IMG/VR virus record: IMGVR_UViG_3300044675_005175
Coordinates: 1 to 56,589 of that record
Strand: one strand, 5' to 3'
Origin: a virus
DNA: 56,589 nt
Positions 7,938-15,957 of this stretch are shown one piece after another (the first letter of the stretch is position 1; every line of letters begins with the position of its first letter). Made by a program: the position numbers and the translations under genes. Under the pieces are notes generated by a model. It searched no databases, was not told where the DNA came from, and worked only from the letters and a program-made list of their open reading frames with translations.

Positions 7938-8138
7938 GTGAAAGACGTAACATACGTGAAGCTAAATGAGATTTGCAACCGTCACGAGATCACCCAATCC
8001 GCACGAGCAGAACTCCGAGAACTTTTCCGAGGTGTAATGAGCAGAGCAAACTCAGACGAAGCCTTCCTTCGAGATTCCCTTGAAGACCGAGCAGAGCGTC
8101 AGCGACACCAAGACACTTCCTACCAGGGAAGTTGGTGA
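7938..8138 (+). CDS. Hypothetical protein, paralogue of 13136
   Basis: 66 aa. Shares an HxI..(S/Q)A..ELRELF core with the protein at 13136 (RHEITQSARAELRELF versus IHAIPEQAQNELRELF). Strongly charged and helical. Upstream, 7863-7905 carries a degenerate cassette (TTTCTCTTCGAGAAAA without a good -10). Confidence 0.6.
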   Translation: MKDVTYVKLNEICNRHEITQSARAELRELFRGVMSRANSDEAFLRDSLEDRAERQRHQDTSYQGSW

Positions 8139-8171
8139 GTTACTCCGAAAGCCCACTCAACAAACAGTAAG

Positions 8172-8408
8172 ATGGAAACCAAACGAGAAGGACCCCACCT
8201 CCACTTAACAGCAGATTGCTACGGGTGCCGATACGTGACTAGCGAGCAATACCGCTGCCAAAGCGACAGCGGGTCCGATGTTTATTGTACGCATCCCTCG
8301 TTTGAAACACGGCGCAGCATAGGCGACACTCGCTGGGTTACACCGGACTGGTGCCCCTTTGCAGCCCCAATGCTTTCCATACGAAAGCAACTTGAATCCC
8401 CCAAGTAA
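8172..8408 (+). CDS. Hypothetical Cys-rich protein
   Basis: 78 aa with Cys in CYGCRYV, YRC, VYCTHP and DWCPF, a spacing that could bind zinc. The TPDWCP end is a motif seen in small phage proteins. Function unknown. Confidence 0.6.
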   Translation: METKREGPHLHLTADCYGCRYVTSEQYRCQSDSGSDVYCTHPSFETRRSIGDTRWVTPDWCPFAAPMLSIRKQLESPK

Positions 8409-8453
8409 CTTGAGTCACTCGTTGAGTCACTCGCAAACTCACAACTCAGCAAA

Positions 8454-8867
8454 ATGACAACTCCCGCCGCAGCTGCCCTCTACCTTGCGCAGCACAACCT
8501 TACGATGGAAGGACGCAAAGTCGCAATTTTCAATCCAAACTCAAGAGACCTTGACCAGCTACCGGTAATCTTTGGTTTCAACAACGGTGGCTCTAGCGGA
8601 TTCCTCGAAGGTGTTCTAGTGTCTGAAGATGGCACTTTTCTGGGCTCTCACGCTTGCAGCAATGAAGCCTACATGTACCACGACCTTGGGATCTTGGAGG
8701 GTACTCGACCCGACCGCCACGAAAGGTTCCAAGAGCATTATCCGGTCGGGTACCGCATGGAGTTTGTCCCTTATGCGGACCTAAAGGAGCATACCGGACT
8801 CAATAAAGCCTTAGCTTTGCTCGACGCCAAAGGGGGACTGAATGCGTTTTCCTCCTATGATCCCTAA
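8454..8867 (+). CDS. Hypothetical protein
   Basis: 137 aa. Gly/Asn-rich FNNGGSSGFLEGVLVSEDGT resembles a beta-hairpin. The end (LKEHTGLNKALALLDAKGG) is helical. The leader at 8409-8453 carries short GAGTCACTCG/CAACTC repeats. Unknown. Confidence 0.6.
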   Translation: MTTPAAAALYLAQHNLTMEGRKVAIFNPNSRDLDQLPVIFGFNNGGSSGFLEGVLVSEDGTFLGSHACSNEAYMYHDLGILEGTRPDRHERFQEHYPVGYRMEFVPYADLKEHTGLNKALALLDAKGGLNAFSSYDP

Positions 8868-8890
8868 GAGGCTGGCTAACCGTTTGTTCT

Positions 8891-8934
8891 AGGGCGGTTA
8901 CCCGGCGTGTTTTTCGAAGAGAAAACGGTATACT
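8891..8934 (+). promoter_or_regulatory. Promoter cassette 10
   Basis: GC half, a TTTTTCGAAGAGAAAA inverted repeat and -10 TATACT 8929-8934; -35 CGTGTT 8906-8911, 17 bp upstream. Confidence 0.65.
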
Positions 8935-8959
8935 TAGTTTTTGGAGGAACTCCTTCACA

Positions 8960-9037
8960 ATGGCCAAGCTCCCCAGCACCGAGTTCCCTTACCACACGCA
9001 AAGCCGCTGGAACAATGCCCAGATACTTGCCCCTTAA
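8960..9037 (+). CDS. Possible 25-aa peptide
   Basis: ATG 8960 has a good Shine-Dalgarno sequence (GGAGGA, 8943-8948) right after the promoter; reads MAKLPSTEFPYHTQSRW and ends ...ILAP. It could be a small protein or a leader peptide for the gene at 9061. Confidence 0.4.
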   Translation: MAKLPSTEFPYHTQSRWNNAQILAP

Positions 9038-9060
9038 CAACCACCCTTACACACATTCCG

Positions 9061-9831
9061 ATGGTAACCCCCAAAGAAACACCCGTCCAGTTCACTCTCG
9101 ACATGGTCAGAGCCACACAGGCTGGCCTAAAGACACAGATGCGGATTGTGGTAGACCCGCAACCTGACTGTGGGAGTGGGTGGGAGATGCACGAAACGGA
9201 CGCCACAGGAATGTGGTTTAAACCCCGGTCAGGCCCAGTCTACCCTCTTATACCCTGTCCACTCGGAAAGCCGGGGGACCGACTTTGGGTGCAAGAGATA
9301 TGGGCTGCGCGACATGAGTACGATCACTGCAGCCCTACTGAGATACACCCCGGCACCCCGATTTGGTACAAGAGCGACAAGCAAGGTGACACCTTAGGAG
9401 GAGTCGGTTGCTGGCGACCCGCAACATCTATGCCCCGGTGGGCCAGCCGTTTAACCCTAGAAGTTTCCTCTGTGAGAGTGGGATTGCTACAGGGCCTCAC
9501 CGAGGTTGATGCTGCTGCCGAAGGCGTGATTGAAGACTTTAGACCTGTGGCGGATAAGTGGGATCTGTGTTCCTTATATCGCAACGCTTATCGTGAGCGT
9601 TGGGTGTCCCTCCACGGCAAGGAATCGTGGGACGCTAACCCGTTTGTGTGGGTGGTTGAGTTTTCACCAATCGCGACAAGCAACGAACAACCTGACTTTC
9701 GGTCCTTGTGCGCCGAGCTTCTAACTGAGCTTCAGTTTATGAGAAGGGCGATAGCGGACGAAGTCGGCTACCCGATCCCCCTTTCTCCCCTTGAAGAAAG
9801 AGTCAGTGCGCTCCTCCACAACGAGAACTAA
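9061..9831 (+). CDS. ASCH-like / phage KTQxRR-type protein
   Basis: 256 aa. Pattern FTLDMVRATQAGLKTQMRI, GKPGDRLWVQEIW, a Trp-rich middle (GCWRPATSMPRWASRLTLEV), LTEVDAAAEGV and NPFVWVVEFSP matches a widespread phage/prophage family related to ASCH domains, predicted RNA-binding; the usual KTQTRR is KTQMRI here. The last ~50 residues (QPDFRSLCAELL...) are an added tail also found at the start of the next protein. Start chosen at ATG 9061; the frame is open to 8941. Confidence 0.65.
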   Translation: MVTPKETPVQFTLDMVRATQAGLKTQMRIVVDPQPDCGSGWEMHETDATGMWFKPRSGPVYPLIPCPLGKPGDRLWVQEIWAARHEYDHCSPTEIHPGTPIWYKSDKQGDTLGGVGCWRPATSMPRWASRLTLEVSSVRVGLLQGLTEVDAAAEGVIEDFRPVADKWDLCSLYRNAYRERWVSLHGKESWDANPFVWVVEFSPIATSNEQPDFRSLCAELLTELQFMRRAIADEVGYPIPLSPLEERVSALLHNEN

Positions 9832-9847
9832 GCGTGTTGTCCCATAT

Positions 9848-9913
9848 GGGCGGATAACCGCTTGCTCTGGGACGGTTTACCGGCTAGTTTCTGCGTCGCA
9901 GAAACGTTATAGT
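9848..9913 (+). promoter_or_regulatory. Promoter cassette 11
   Basis: Doubled GC half, -35 TAGTTT 9885-9890, 17-bp spacer with CTGCGTCGCAG, -10 TATAGT 9908-9913. Confidence 0.75.
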
Positions 9914-9952
9914 AAGGGATGGAAAAGTCCCTAAGAAACTCGTCTTAACACA

Positions 9953-10228
9953 ATGAAAAACGTCCAACAACCTAATTTCCGCGATCTGTGCTCCAGACTC
10001 GCTGACGAGCTGCATAAAGAGACGTGTCTCTACCCCGGTTACGCTAGAGAGTCGGTGAGAGAGGCTGATAAGGCCCTCAAACAACCTGCTCTTCAGGTGA
10101 GCCGTGGGGAAGTATCTTCCCTATACTATGAACACGGTGGTAATGACTGGTATGAGGGGTTTTCCTGTGAAGACTTCGAGCGTGCTGTAGGCACTCTTCT
10201 GGCTCGTCTCGGTTATGTTGTAGTTTAA
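9953..10228 (+). CDS. Hypothetical protein with QPNFRDLC N-terminus
   Basis: 91 aa. QPNFRDLCSRLADELHKE parallels QPDFRSLCAELLTELQFM in the tail of the 9061 protein, so a small helical module is duplicated in adjacent genes. The rest is acidic. Unknown function. Confidence 0.6.
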   Translation: MKNVQQPNFRDLCSRLADELHKETCLYPGYARESVREADKALKQPALQVSRGEVSSLYYEHGGNDWYEGFSCEDFERAVGTLLARLGYVVV

Positions 10229-10231
10229 GAA

Positions 10232-10296
10232 GACGGATAACCGCCCCTGAAGTGGGCGGTTTACACCCTTATTCCACTCAGGCGAAACGGTATAGT
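10232..10296 (+). promoter_or_regulatory. Promoter cassette 12 (CTTATT subtype)
   Basis: GC-rich inverted repeat 10234-10260, -35 CTTATT 10268-10273, 17 bp, -10 TATAGT 10291-10296. The cassette at 24706 has the same -35. Confidence 0.7.
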
Positions 10297-10326
10297 AAAG
10301 GGGTGGAAAACACCGCCCCCAACCCG

Positions 10327-10581
10327 ATGCAAACTCCTGAAGCCGTTGCCCTCGCCGCCACCATTCAGCTTCATGGCGAAATGCTCAACGACGAGTGCTT
10401 CGCCGGCTAAGATGGTGACAAGGATGCTTTCGACATTCTCTACCAAGAAGTCTTCGTGATTGCACGCGACGATGTTACTCTTGAAGTTGACCCGGTTAAC
10501 CAAGTTGTTGACATGTTTTACGAGTACCATTCGGAAATCTGCGACGGCACACGCGAGGTCGACTGGTACCTCTATCGCTGA
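10327..10581 (+). pseudogene. Small gene interrupted by an in-frame TAA
   Basis: ATG 10327 sits 31 bp after a good -10. The frame codes 27 residues, meets TAA at 10408-10410 and then continues without interruption for 56 more codons to TGA 10579-10581, with typical phage composition (DAFDILYQEVFVIARDD, MFYEYHSEI). No in-frame ATG follows within 100 bp. It is a nonsense-broken gene, a readthrough gene or a base error (one change makes TAC or GAA). Other genes here end in TAA, so the code is not globally reassigned. Confidence 0.6.
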
Positions 10582-10631
10582 GTTCTCACCGATTTCACTC
10601 TCTAGTTAACAATCAACCAACTCTTGAGAAA

Positions 10632-10748
10632 ATGGAAAACCTTTCACCTGCCCCCGACAACACTCTCGACGACCCTTTCACCTCGTACCTTGAAAACGAG
10701 CTGCTAAGCTCTGAGGACGAAGGCGACCGAGACAACGAAGATTGCTGA
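10632..10748 (+). CDS. Hypothetical 38-aa acidic peptide
   Basis: ATG 10632 preceded by TTGAGAAA; reads MENLSPAPDNTLDDPF... and ends ...GDRDNEDC. Highly acidic; sits between two other acidic genes. Unknown. Confidence 0.45.
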   Translation: MENLSPAPDNTLDDPFTSYLENELLSSEDEGDRDNEDC

Positions 10749-10786
10749 ACTTTCCCACCCAAACCCACTCTAGGACTGTTACCATC

Positions 10787-11233
10787 ATGAAACCTTCCGA
10801 AACCTACTACATTGGAGACCTTGGATACGTTATTCAGGGTGGCGCATGGGACGAGGTTTGTAACCTCACCTTCCCCTGTATCGGTGAAGAACGCGAAGGA
10901 AGAATCGTGCTCAAGGATGGCCGAGAGCTTTTCATCTTCAGTACAGCTCACGGAGACGGCGAGTTCAAGGACCAGTTTGGTAACACCTACGGTGTAGACT
11001 CTGGCACACTCGGGGCAATCCGCGTTGAGGATATTCGGGATGACACTCTGATCGAGCTAGGGTGTTTTCACACGTTCGACCAACCACTTTCGGACGCTGA
11101 ATGCTGCAGCGTAGAAGGCGTTGTCACCTTCGGTCACATACACATTGATACCGATCCTCTGCAAGATGACGAGGAGGATTACTTGGATGAAGACTGGTAC
11201 GTCGAAGACGACGAAGACGAAGACGAAGACTGA
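10787..11233 (+). CDS. Hypothetical protein with poly-Asp/Glu tail
   Basis: 148 aa. The last 25 residues are almost all Asp/Glu (DDEEDYLDEDWYVEDDEDED), coded by a GACGAAGAC repeat. The body is beta-rich with two Cys (DAECCSVEG). Acidic tails can mimic nucleic acid or bind basic proteins; that is inference only. Confidence 0.6.
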   Translation: MKPSETYYIGDLGYVIQGGAWDEVCNLTFPCIGEEREGRIVLKDGRELFIFSTAHGDGEFKDQFGNTYGVDSGTLGAIRVEDIRDDTLIELGCFHTFDQPLSDAECCSVEGVVTFGHIHIDTDPLQDDEEDYLDEDWYVEDDEDEDED

Positions 11234-11250
11234 GCAATATTCCAAGGTAA

Positions 11251-11295
11251 GGGGCGGTTTCCCGGCTTGTCTTTCCCTGGAAAAGGCGCTATACT
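11251..11295 (+). promoter_or_regulatory. Promoter cassette 13
   Basis: -35 TTGTCT 11267-11272, 17 bp, -10 TATACT 11290-11295. Drives the gene at 11319. Confidence 0.7.
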
Positions 11296-11318
11296 TAGTT
11301 CACTCGCCCCTTTCAGCC

Positions 11319-11558
11319 ATGCTCTACGAAGAAAAGTACCCAGACGGACTGCAAATGAAGCAGTTCAAATGGGTTGCGGGCAATAAGTATAGTCATAACT
11401 ACTATTTAGGGTTTGACAATGACCTGCTGCTGGCCGAGAGTGACGATGACGATACAACTGAGTGGTTCCTGGCCCACAACGAAACCTTCCGATACTTGGG
11501 TGAGAGCAAGTGCTCCCGTGGAGAACTTCTCGAACGACACGAACAACCCTGCACTTGA
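11319..11558 (+). CDS. Hypothetical protein
   Basis: 79 aa starting MLYEEKYPDGL; YYLGFDNDLLLAESDDDDT in the centre. Acidic. Unknown. Confidence 0.6.
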   Translation: MLYEEKYPDGLQMKQFKWVAGNKYSHNYYLGFDNDLLLAESDDDDTTEWFLAHNETFRYLGESKCSRGELLERHEQPCT

Positions 11559-11592
11559 ACTGCCAACTTAAGTCATTTCAACCCTGAAGCAA

Positions 11593-11606
11593 CCCCCCCC
11601 CCCCCC
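11593..11606 (+). repeat. Poly-C tract (14 C) in a ribosome-binding region
   Basis: An uninterrupted run of 14 C ends 11 bp before the ATG at 11618, with GAAGC copies flanking it on both sides. Homopolymers of this length slip during replication, so the spacing before the start could vary between molecules. Confidence 0.7.
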
Positions 11607-11617
11607 GAAGCAACACA

Positions 11618-11845
11618 ATGAGCACCATTTTCAGCAACTCCCCCGTAAGAGTGAATCTTACGAGAGCTCAGATAGAAGCGCTAATCAAGCAGGAGGTTGG
11701 GCGGTCCTTACCAAACTTCTCCGCAGATGTAATCTCATTCAAAGTTTCCACTCAAACTGATATGAGACGCGAGATTTCTGGAACCACTTTTGAAGGTGTT
11801 GATATAGTTCTGAAGCCTTCACATCTCACACCATGGGATCGATGA
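11618..11845 (+). CDS. Hypothetical protein of the 7588 family
   Basis: 75 aa. Same layout as the 7588 protein: VRVNLTRAQIEALIKQEV helix, ISFKVSTQTD strand, final VDIVLKPS strand. Overlaps the start region of the next paralogue. Confidence 0.6.
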   Translation: MSTIFSNSPVRVNLTRAQIEALIKQEVGRSLPNFSADVISFKVSTQTDMRREISGTTFEGVDIVLKPSHLTPWDR

Positions 11846-12051
11846 CTAAAATCAAGCACTTTTCAAAAGTTGAACTCGACCTTGCCTCTGTCAAAGATGC
11901 CGTGATTTCTTCTCTGGAGACTCAGTTTCCGGGGCAGAAAGTTACGAGTATTCTCCCTTTGTACTCAAGCCCTGTAGGATACTACGAGGACCGTTTTCCC
12001 TCACAGAGGGACTTTTCCGGGTTTGATGTTACTTTGGAGCCTGAGGGTTAA
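11842..12051 (+). CDS. Hypothetical protein of the 7588 family
   Basis: 69 aa from ATG 11842 (ATG 11833 is also in frame). [17 protein letters not shown] helix, then a strand-loop-strand ending FDVTLEPEG. Tandem paralogue of the preceding gene, overlapping its stop (about 4 bp). Confidence 0.55.
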   Translation: MTKIKHFSKVELDLASVKDAVISSLETQFPGQKVTSILPLYSSPVGYYEDRFPSQRDFSGFDVTLEPEG

Positions 12052-12121
12052 CCTGAAAGATTTCCTCAGGATCTCCACTAAAGGATCCTCAGACAAGCAA
12101 ACAAAGCATCGGAGAAGCTCA

Positions 12122-13039
12122 ATGAGCACAGTTGAAGACATCCTCAAGCTGAAAGAGCAACGCAATGCCGTAATCCTGGCCCACTACTACCAGGTTCCTG
12201 AAATTCAAGAAATTGCGGACTTTGTTGGAGACTCGCTTGAGCTCGCTCGCCAAGCTGCGGGAACCAACGCAGACACGATCGTTTTCTGCGGAGTTCACTT
12301 CATGGCCGAAACCGCCAAAGTTCTCAATCCGTTAAAAACCGTTTTACTCCCGGACATCAACGCCGGTTGCAGCCTGGCTGATGCATGTTTGCCGGAGGAC
12401 TTTGAAAAGTTTCGTGCTGATAACCCCGACCACTATGTAATTAGCTACATAAACTGCTCAGCAGCAATCAAGGCTCAGAGCGACCTGATCTGCACCAGCA
12501 GCAATGCCGTGCGCCTTGTTGGACAGGTCCCGAAAGACCGACCTATTTTGTTCGCACCGGACAAAAACTTGGGACGATGGGTCGCTGAGCAGACTGGTCG
12601 AGAGCTAACGCTCTGGAACGGAAGTTGCCAAGTCCATGAAGCTTTCAGCGAAGAGGCTCTCATGGAGCTATGGGTGAAACACCCCGAGAGCGAGGTTATC
12701 GCCCACCCTGAGTGCGAAGAGGCTCTGTTAAATCTGGCGGATTTCGTGGGTTCCACGAGTGCTTTGCTCCGCAGAGTGCAGGAAAGTACGGCGGAGTCCT
12801 TCATCGTCCTGACGGAACCAGGAATCATTCACAAAATGAAGCAGGTTGCGCCGAACAAGGTGTTTCTGCAGGTTCCTGGACGAGACGGTTGTAGCTGCAA
12901 CGACTGCCCCTGGATGAAATTAAATACCCTGGAAAAAGTGCGGAATTGTCTGCGGGACTTGACTCCCGAGATTAACCTTGAAGAGGGACTGAGACTGAAA
13001 GCTTTGCAACCTCTTGAGCGAATGCTTTCTCTTTCTTAG
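12122..13039 (+). CDS. nadA: Quinolinate synthase NadA
   Basis: 305 aa, full family length. The enzyme condenses iminoaspartate with dihydroxyacetone phosphate to quinolinate, the first committed precursor of NAD, using a 4Fe-4S cluster. The three cluster cysteines are in place: GCSLAD (Cys83), WNGSCQVHE (about residue 171) and the [13 protein letters not shown] end. [34 protein letters not shown] and TEPGIIHKM are also present. Start is ATG 12122; a longer frame to 12023 overlaps the previous gene. No NadB or NadC is visible, so it may feed a host pathway. Confidence 0.95.
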   Translation: MSTVEDILKLKEQRNAVILAHYYQVPEIQEIADFVGDSLELARQAAGTNADTIVFCGVHFMAETAKVLNPLKTVLLPDINAGCSLADACLPEDFEKFRADNPDHYVISYINCSAAIKAQSDLICTSSNAVRLVGQVPKDRPILFAPDKNLGRWVAEQTGRELTLWNGSCQVHEAFSEEALMELWVKHPESEVIAHPECEEALLNLADFVGSTSALLRRVQESTAESFIVLTEPGIIHKMKQVAPNKVFLQVPGRDGCSCNDCPWMKLNTLEKVRNCLRDLTPEINLEEGLRLKALQPLERMLSLS

Positions 13040-13069
13040 TACCTCGGCCTGAAGCCAATGCGGCGAGCG

Positions 13070-13113
13070 GGGCGGTTTCCCGCCTTGCTCCCACCGCTAA
13101 AACACGCTATACT
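13070..13113 (+). promoter_or_regulatory. Promoter cassette 14
   Basis: -35 TTGCTC 13085-13090, 17 bp ending AAACACGC, -10 TATACT 13108-13113. Confidence 0.7.
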
Positions 13114-13135
13114 ATATTCAGTGAACCGAACGGCC

Positions 13136-13300
13136 ATGTCTCACGCTCAAGAGCTCCAGGCAATCTTCCAGATCCACGCAATTCCAGAGCAGGCTCAGAA
13201 CGAGCTGCGCGAACTGTTCAAAAAGAGCAACAGAGACGGTTTTCAGGAAGGATGGCGTGAGGGCCACGAAGACGGGTTTTACGAAGCTGTCGACGAGTGA
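13136..13300 (+). CDS. Hypothetical protein, paralogue of 7938
   Basis: 54 aa, MSHAQELQAIF...; shares the AQNELRELF core with the 7938 protein, then an EGWREGHEDGFYEAVDE tail. Small charged helical protein of unknown role. Confidence 0.6.
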   Translation: MSHAQELQAIFQIHAIPEQAQNELRELFKKSNRDGFQEGWREGHEDGFYEAVDE

Positions 13301-13361
13301 GTCCCTGAACTTTTCTCTTTAATGGCGAGTCTCGCTCGTCTAGCACCTCTGAAAACCAACC

Positions 13362-13616
13362 ATGGAAACAATTGACAAGTTAGTTCACCTGGTGCGAAGG
13401 ACGGAGAACTTTGTCCCTCGTCTTTCCTCTGCCGACTTCTACGAAAGAGAAGGTGTTTCGGTTCTTGAGGAGGACGCAGGGTACTCCATTACCCTTCGAA
13501 GCCAAACTGGTGACTTACATGTTATTGACGGGTACGGTCCAGGTGGAAGATTCATCGAGTGGCGGAAGGGTGATGAAACTGTTGCTCAAAAGTGGCTGGA
13601 GAAGCTAGGGGGTTAA
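13362..13616 (+). CDS. Hypothetical protein
   Basis: 84 aa. GYSITLRSQTGDLHVIDGYG looks like beta-strands; the end is a short basic helix. Unknown. Confidence 0.6.
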   Translation: METIDKLVHLVRRTENFVPRLSSADFYEREGVSVLEEDAGYSITLRSQTGDLHVIDGYGPGGRFIEWRKGDETVAQKWLEKLGG

Positions 13617-13671
13617 CCGCCCCGACTAGGACGGTTCCCCGCCTTGTTTTCCTATGGAAAAACGGTATAGT
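13617..13671 (+). promoter_or_regulatory. Promoter cassette 15
   Basis: GC half, TTGTTTTCCTATGGAAAAACGG inverted repeat, -10 TATAGT 13666-13671 (-35 TTGTTT with a 16-17-bp spacer). Confidence 0.7.
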
Positions 13672-13710
13672 AAAAGTATGGAAAACAACCAACGCTTGGA
13701 GGGAAGCAGA

Positions 13711-13938
13711 ATGAAAGGGACTCCAGTGAATGCCCCGAAGAGAGACACCCTGAGAGCCGCAAGTTACAACGCGCTCTGGTTCCTTGGCCCGTTGAACAAA
13801 CGAGTGAAGCTCTCCCAGGCACTCGCAACTGGCACGGCGGATGACGTTCGCTTTGCCGCTCAGGCATCCCTGTCTGGCGTAACATGCCCCAAGGCCCACA
13901 AGCGCCTTGAACTTGCCCTGCGAGTGCCTCGTATATGA
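13711..13938 (+). CDS. Hypothetical basic protein
   Basis: 75 aa from ATG 13711, which has GGAGGGAAG upstream; ATG 13678 would lie too close to the transcription start. Basic, Ala-rich (RAASYNALWFLGPLNKR, RFAAQASLSG). Unknown. Confidence 0.55.
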   Translation: MKGTPVNAPKRDTLRAASYNALWFLGPLNKRVKLSQALATGTADDVRFAAQASLSGVTCPKAHKRLELALRVPRI

Positions 13939-14047
13939 CGTGCAGACCCGATCCCCGTACCTTCCGGGGCACCAGCCAAGTATTCCTCCCCTGTATCGCA
14001 TAATTCCTTTGTACGACCGAGTGCCTTCAGAGAAGCAAGCTGAGAGA

Positions 14048-14114
14048 AGGGCGGTTAACCGAACCGCCACGGGCGGTTTACCGGCTTGGTTTTCCGAAGG
14101 AAAAGCGGTATAGT
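14048..14114 (+). promoter_or_regulatory. Promoter cassette 16
   Basis: Doubled GC half, -35 TTGGTT 14086-14091, TTTTCCGAAGGAAAA inverted repeat, -10 TATAGT 14109-14114. Confidence 0.75.
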
Positions 14115-14138
14115 AAGTGCATGGAAAACACCGCTCCC

Positions 14139-14312
14139 ATGACCGCCACACTCACCAAGGTTCTTCACGCCTACGGCAACCTTGAGGTTCAAGAAACGAT
14201 GCGCTTCGCTAACATGTCAAGCGCAGCACGCTTTCGCCGCGACATGCTCAACAAGCGTGTGGGCAGACCATGCGCCGGATCCGCCTACACCATCATTGCC
14301 GTTGAGTGGTGA
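14139..14312 (+). CDS. Hypothetical protein
   Basis: 57 aa from ATG 14139; in-frame ATG 14121 is only 6 bp after the -10. MTATLTKVLHAYGNL... AARFRRDMLNKRVG. Basic and helical; unknown. Confidence 0.5.
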   Translation: MTATLTKVLHAYGNLEVQETMRFANMSSAARFRRDMLNKRVGRPCAGSAYTIIAVEW

Positions 14313-14314
14313 GC

Positions 14315-14554
14315 ATGGACACCTGTAAAGAGCCCGTGTGGGTTAGCCCTGCCAAGAGCACGCCCGAGCCCTTTGAGGAAGTTCAGGTGAGGGTGGGCGA
14401 GGTTGTCAACCCTCGCCGCTTTGCGAGGCAGTCCAGTTACGTTTTATCGGCCTATATTAACGGGATGGGGGAATGGCGCCAGTTTTGGAGCCCTTCTCGC
14501 GAGCCCTTGGTCGGTGTTGTGTCCTGGCGTTACCCTCCTAGAGCCAGGCCATGA
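14315..14554 (+). CDS. Hypothetical protein
   Basis: 79 aa from ATG 14315, 2 bp after the previous stop. The end (EPLVGVVSWRYPPRARP) resembles a short phage motif; overlaps the ATG of the next small gene. Confidence 0.55.
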   Translation: MDTCKEPVWVSPAKSTPEPFEEVQVRVGEVVNPRRFARQSSYVLSAYINGMGEWRQFWSPSREPLVGVVSWRYPPRARP

Positions 14555-14643
14555 AGGAGAAAGACCGAAATACAACTCTAATCACCCTGATCGTCGGGGC
14601 CTTAGTAACCTTCCTTCTTGAGACCTTTTTCACCGCACCATGA
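14551..14643 (+). CDS. Single-span membrane peptide, 30 aa
   Basis: ATG 14551 lies inside the end of the previous gene and the stop overlaps the next ATG (ATGA at 14640). A charged N-terminus (MKEKDRN) is followed by one hydrophobic helix (TTLITLIVGALVTFLLETFF). Coupled on both sides, so it is probably real despite its size. Confidence 0.6.
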   Translation: MKEKDRNTTLITLIVGALVTFLLETFFTAP

Positions 14644-15272
14644 AGTACGAATTTCACCTCACCGCTAGAAATCCCCGACTTGTTCGCACTCTTAACTACG
14701 GGATTGAAACCTTTGAAGCAGGTACTCCAATTCTCGCGATAACAAACATTGACGAAGACGGCTGCTCCCTCGCCACGGACTGGATGACCGCCCAGAAGGC
14801 TTCACTCAGTGACGGGCACATTGCGGCTTTACGCTACCTTTTCAACTCTCAAAACAAGCTCGGGTGGTACTACGGCACAATAAACGAGCCGGACCGCAAA
14901 AAGATCGAAGTTGAGTACAGCCCAGAATGCGCCCCGAAGGAATACCTTTACATTGAGACTCACTTTCAAGTAAGTGCAGAGGAAGCGAAAGAGCTAAAAA
15001 CTGGTATCAGTCGCAATTTGTTCAGCGGAACCCTAATAGCTACAGAGAGGTGCTACGAATCGGGCAATTTCCACGAGTTTGCCCAGAGGCACGCAGCGTT
15101 AGGCCGCAAGGTCGAGTTGTGCTTGCTTGACACGAACGTCCGGCGCGACGCTGAGGGCCGGTGGATGAAAGTTCCGAAGAAAATTGGCATCATGTCAGAG
15201 GCGTCACGTAAGACTCTTTCGGATGAGTACGGCAAGGTGTCACGATCACGTAAACTTTGGGAGGTTTCCTAA
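14640..15272 (+). CDS. Hypothetical protein
   Basis: 210 aa, coupled to the preceding membrane peptide (ATGA overlap). Mixed alpha/beta with a long basic C-terminal helix (TLSDEYGKVSRSRKLW). No motif recognised. Confidence 0.65.
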   Translation: MKYEFHLTARNPRLVRTLNYGIETFEAGTPILAITNIDEDGCSLATDWMTAQKASLSDGHIAALRYLFNSQNKLGWYYGTINEPDRKKIEVEYSPECAPKEYLYIETHFQVSAEEAKELKTGISRNLFSGTLIATERCYESGNFHEFAQRHAALGRKVELCLLDTNVRRDAEGRWMKVPKKIGIMSEASRKTLSDEYGKVSRSRKLWEVS

Positions 15273-15345
15273 CTTTCTCTACCCGCACAAGACGAGCAGC
15301 CCTGGCCCATTAAACTACCTCAGCACCCTTGACTCTTGGCTCCCA

Positions 15346-15408
15346 ATGACTGAAACCACCAAAGTCTTTCAGTATAGGATTCTTGAAGAACTCCTATTGA
15401 CCACTTGA
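15346..15408 (+). CDS. Possible 20-aa leader peptide before the HNH gene
   Basis: MTETTKVFQYRILEELLLTT; the TGA stop overlaps the TTG start of the next gene, a coupling arrangement. Could instead be the out-of-frame 5' end of the HNH gene after a frameshift. Confidence 0.35.
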   Translation: MTETTKVFQYRILEELLLTT

Positions 15409-15929
15409 GCGAGTTTAAGAACCACGACCGTTTAACTGTTTTTTATCACAAGGGCACAACGTGTGTTCAATGCAGTAGAACCGGGACTCGCCTCATTAAA
15501 GGAGAAGGTAGAGGCGGTTGCCATTGGGACATTTACACAGACGATCTATATCCTCTTACTGTTGATCACATTATCCCTAAATCTCGTGGTGGTGGTGAGG
15601 AACTCGAAAATAAGCAACCAATGTGTGCGGGTTGCAACTTCAACAAAGGGAACGGGGATAAGCCGTACAGCCGCACTGACTGGGTACCTGCAGGGTTCTC
15701 TAAATGTTCTCTTCTGAAGGACTTGAGCCTATTAGTGGGAAAGCCAGTCTGGAAGCGTTCCCCCAAACCAAACTCCAATCGAAAGCACAAAAAACTATAC
15801 CATTTTGGAACTTGTTCTGAAGTTGCAATCAATCCGCTAACCAAGAGAATAGCCGCAGCTGTTGCAGAAAAGCCTGGCGTCTTATTTGACTTGAGAACTC
15901 TTTTTGTTCCACAAGGCGAGTATTCCTAG
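15405..15929 (+). CDS. HNH endonuclease
   Basis: 174 aa (TTG start). HNH core: CVQC (residues ~21-24), LTVDHIIPKSRGG, ENKQPMCAGCNFNKG, so zinc Cys pairs and the catalytic His are in place. The C-terminal ~70 residues are basic (KRSPKPNSNRKHKK) and probably bind DNA. It stands alone among small hypothetical genes, as free-standing phage homing endonucleases do. Confidence 0.85.
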   Translation: MSEFKNHDRLTVFYHKGTTCVQCSRTGTRLIKGEGRGGCHWDIYTDDLYPLTVDHIIPKSRGGGEELENKQPMCAGCNFNKGNGDKPYSRTDWVPAGFSKCSLLKDLSLLVGKPVWKRSPKPNSNRKHKKLYHFGTCSEVAINPLTKRIAAAVAEKPGVLFDLRTLFVPQGEYS

Positions 15930-15957
15930 CTCCCTACCACCACTTAACTAAACACTC

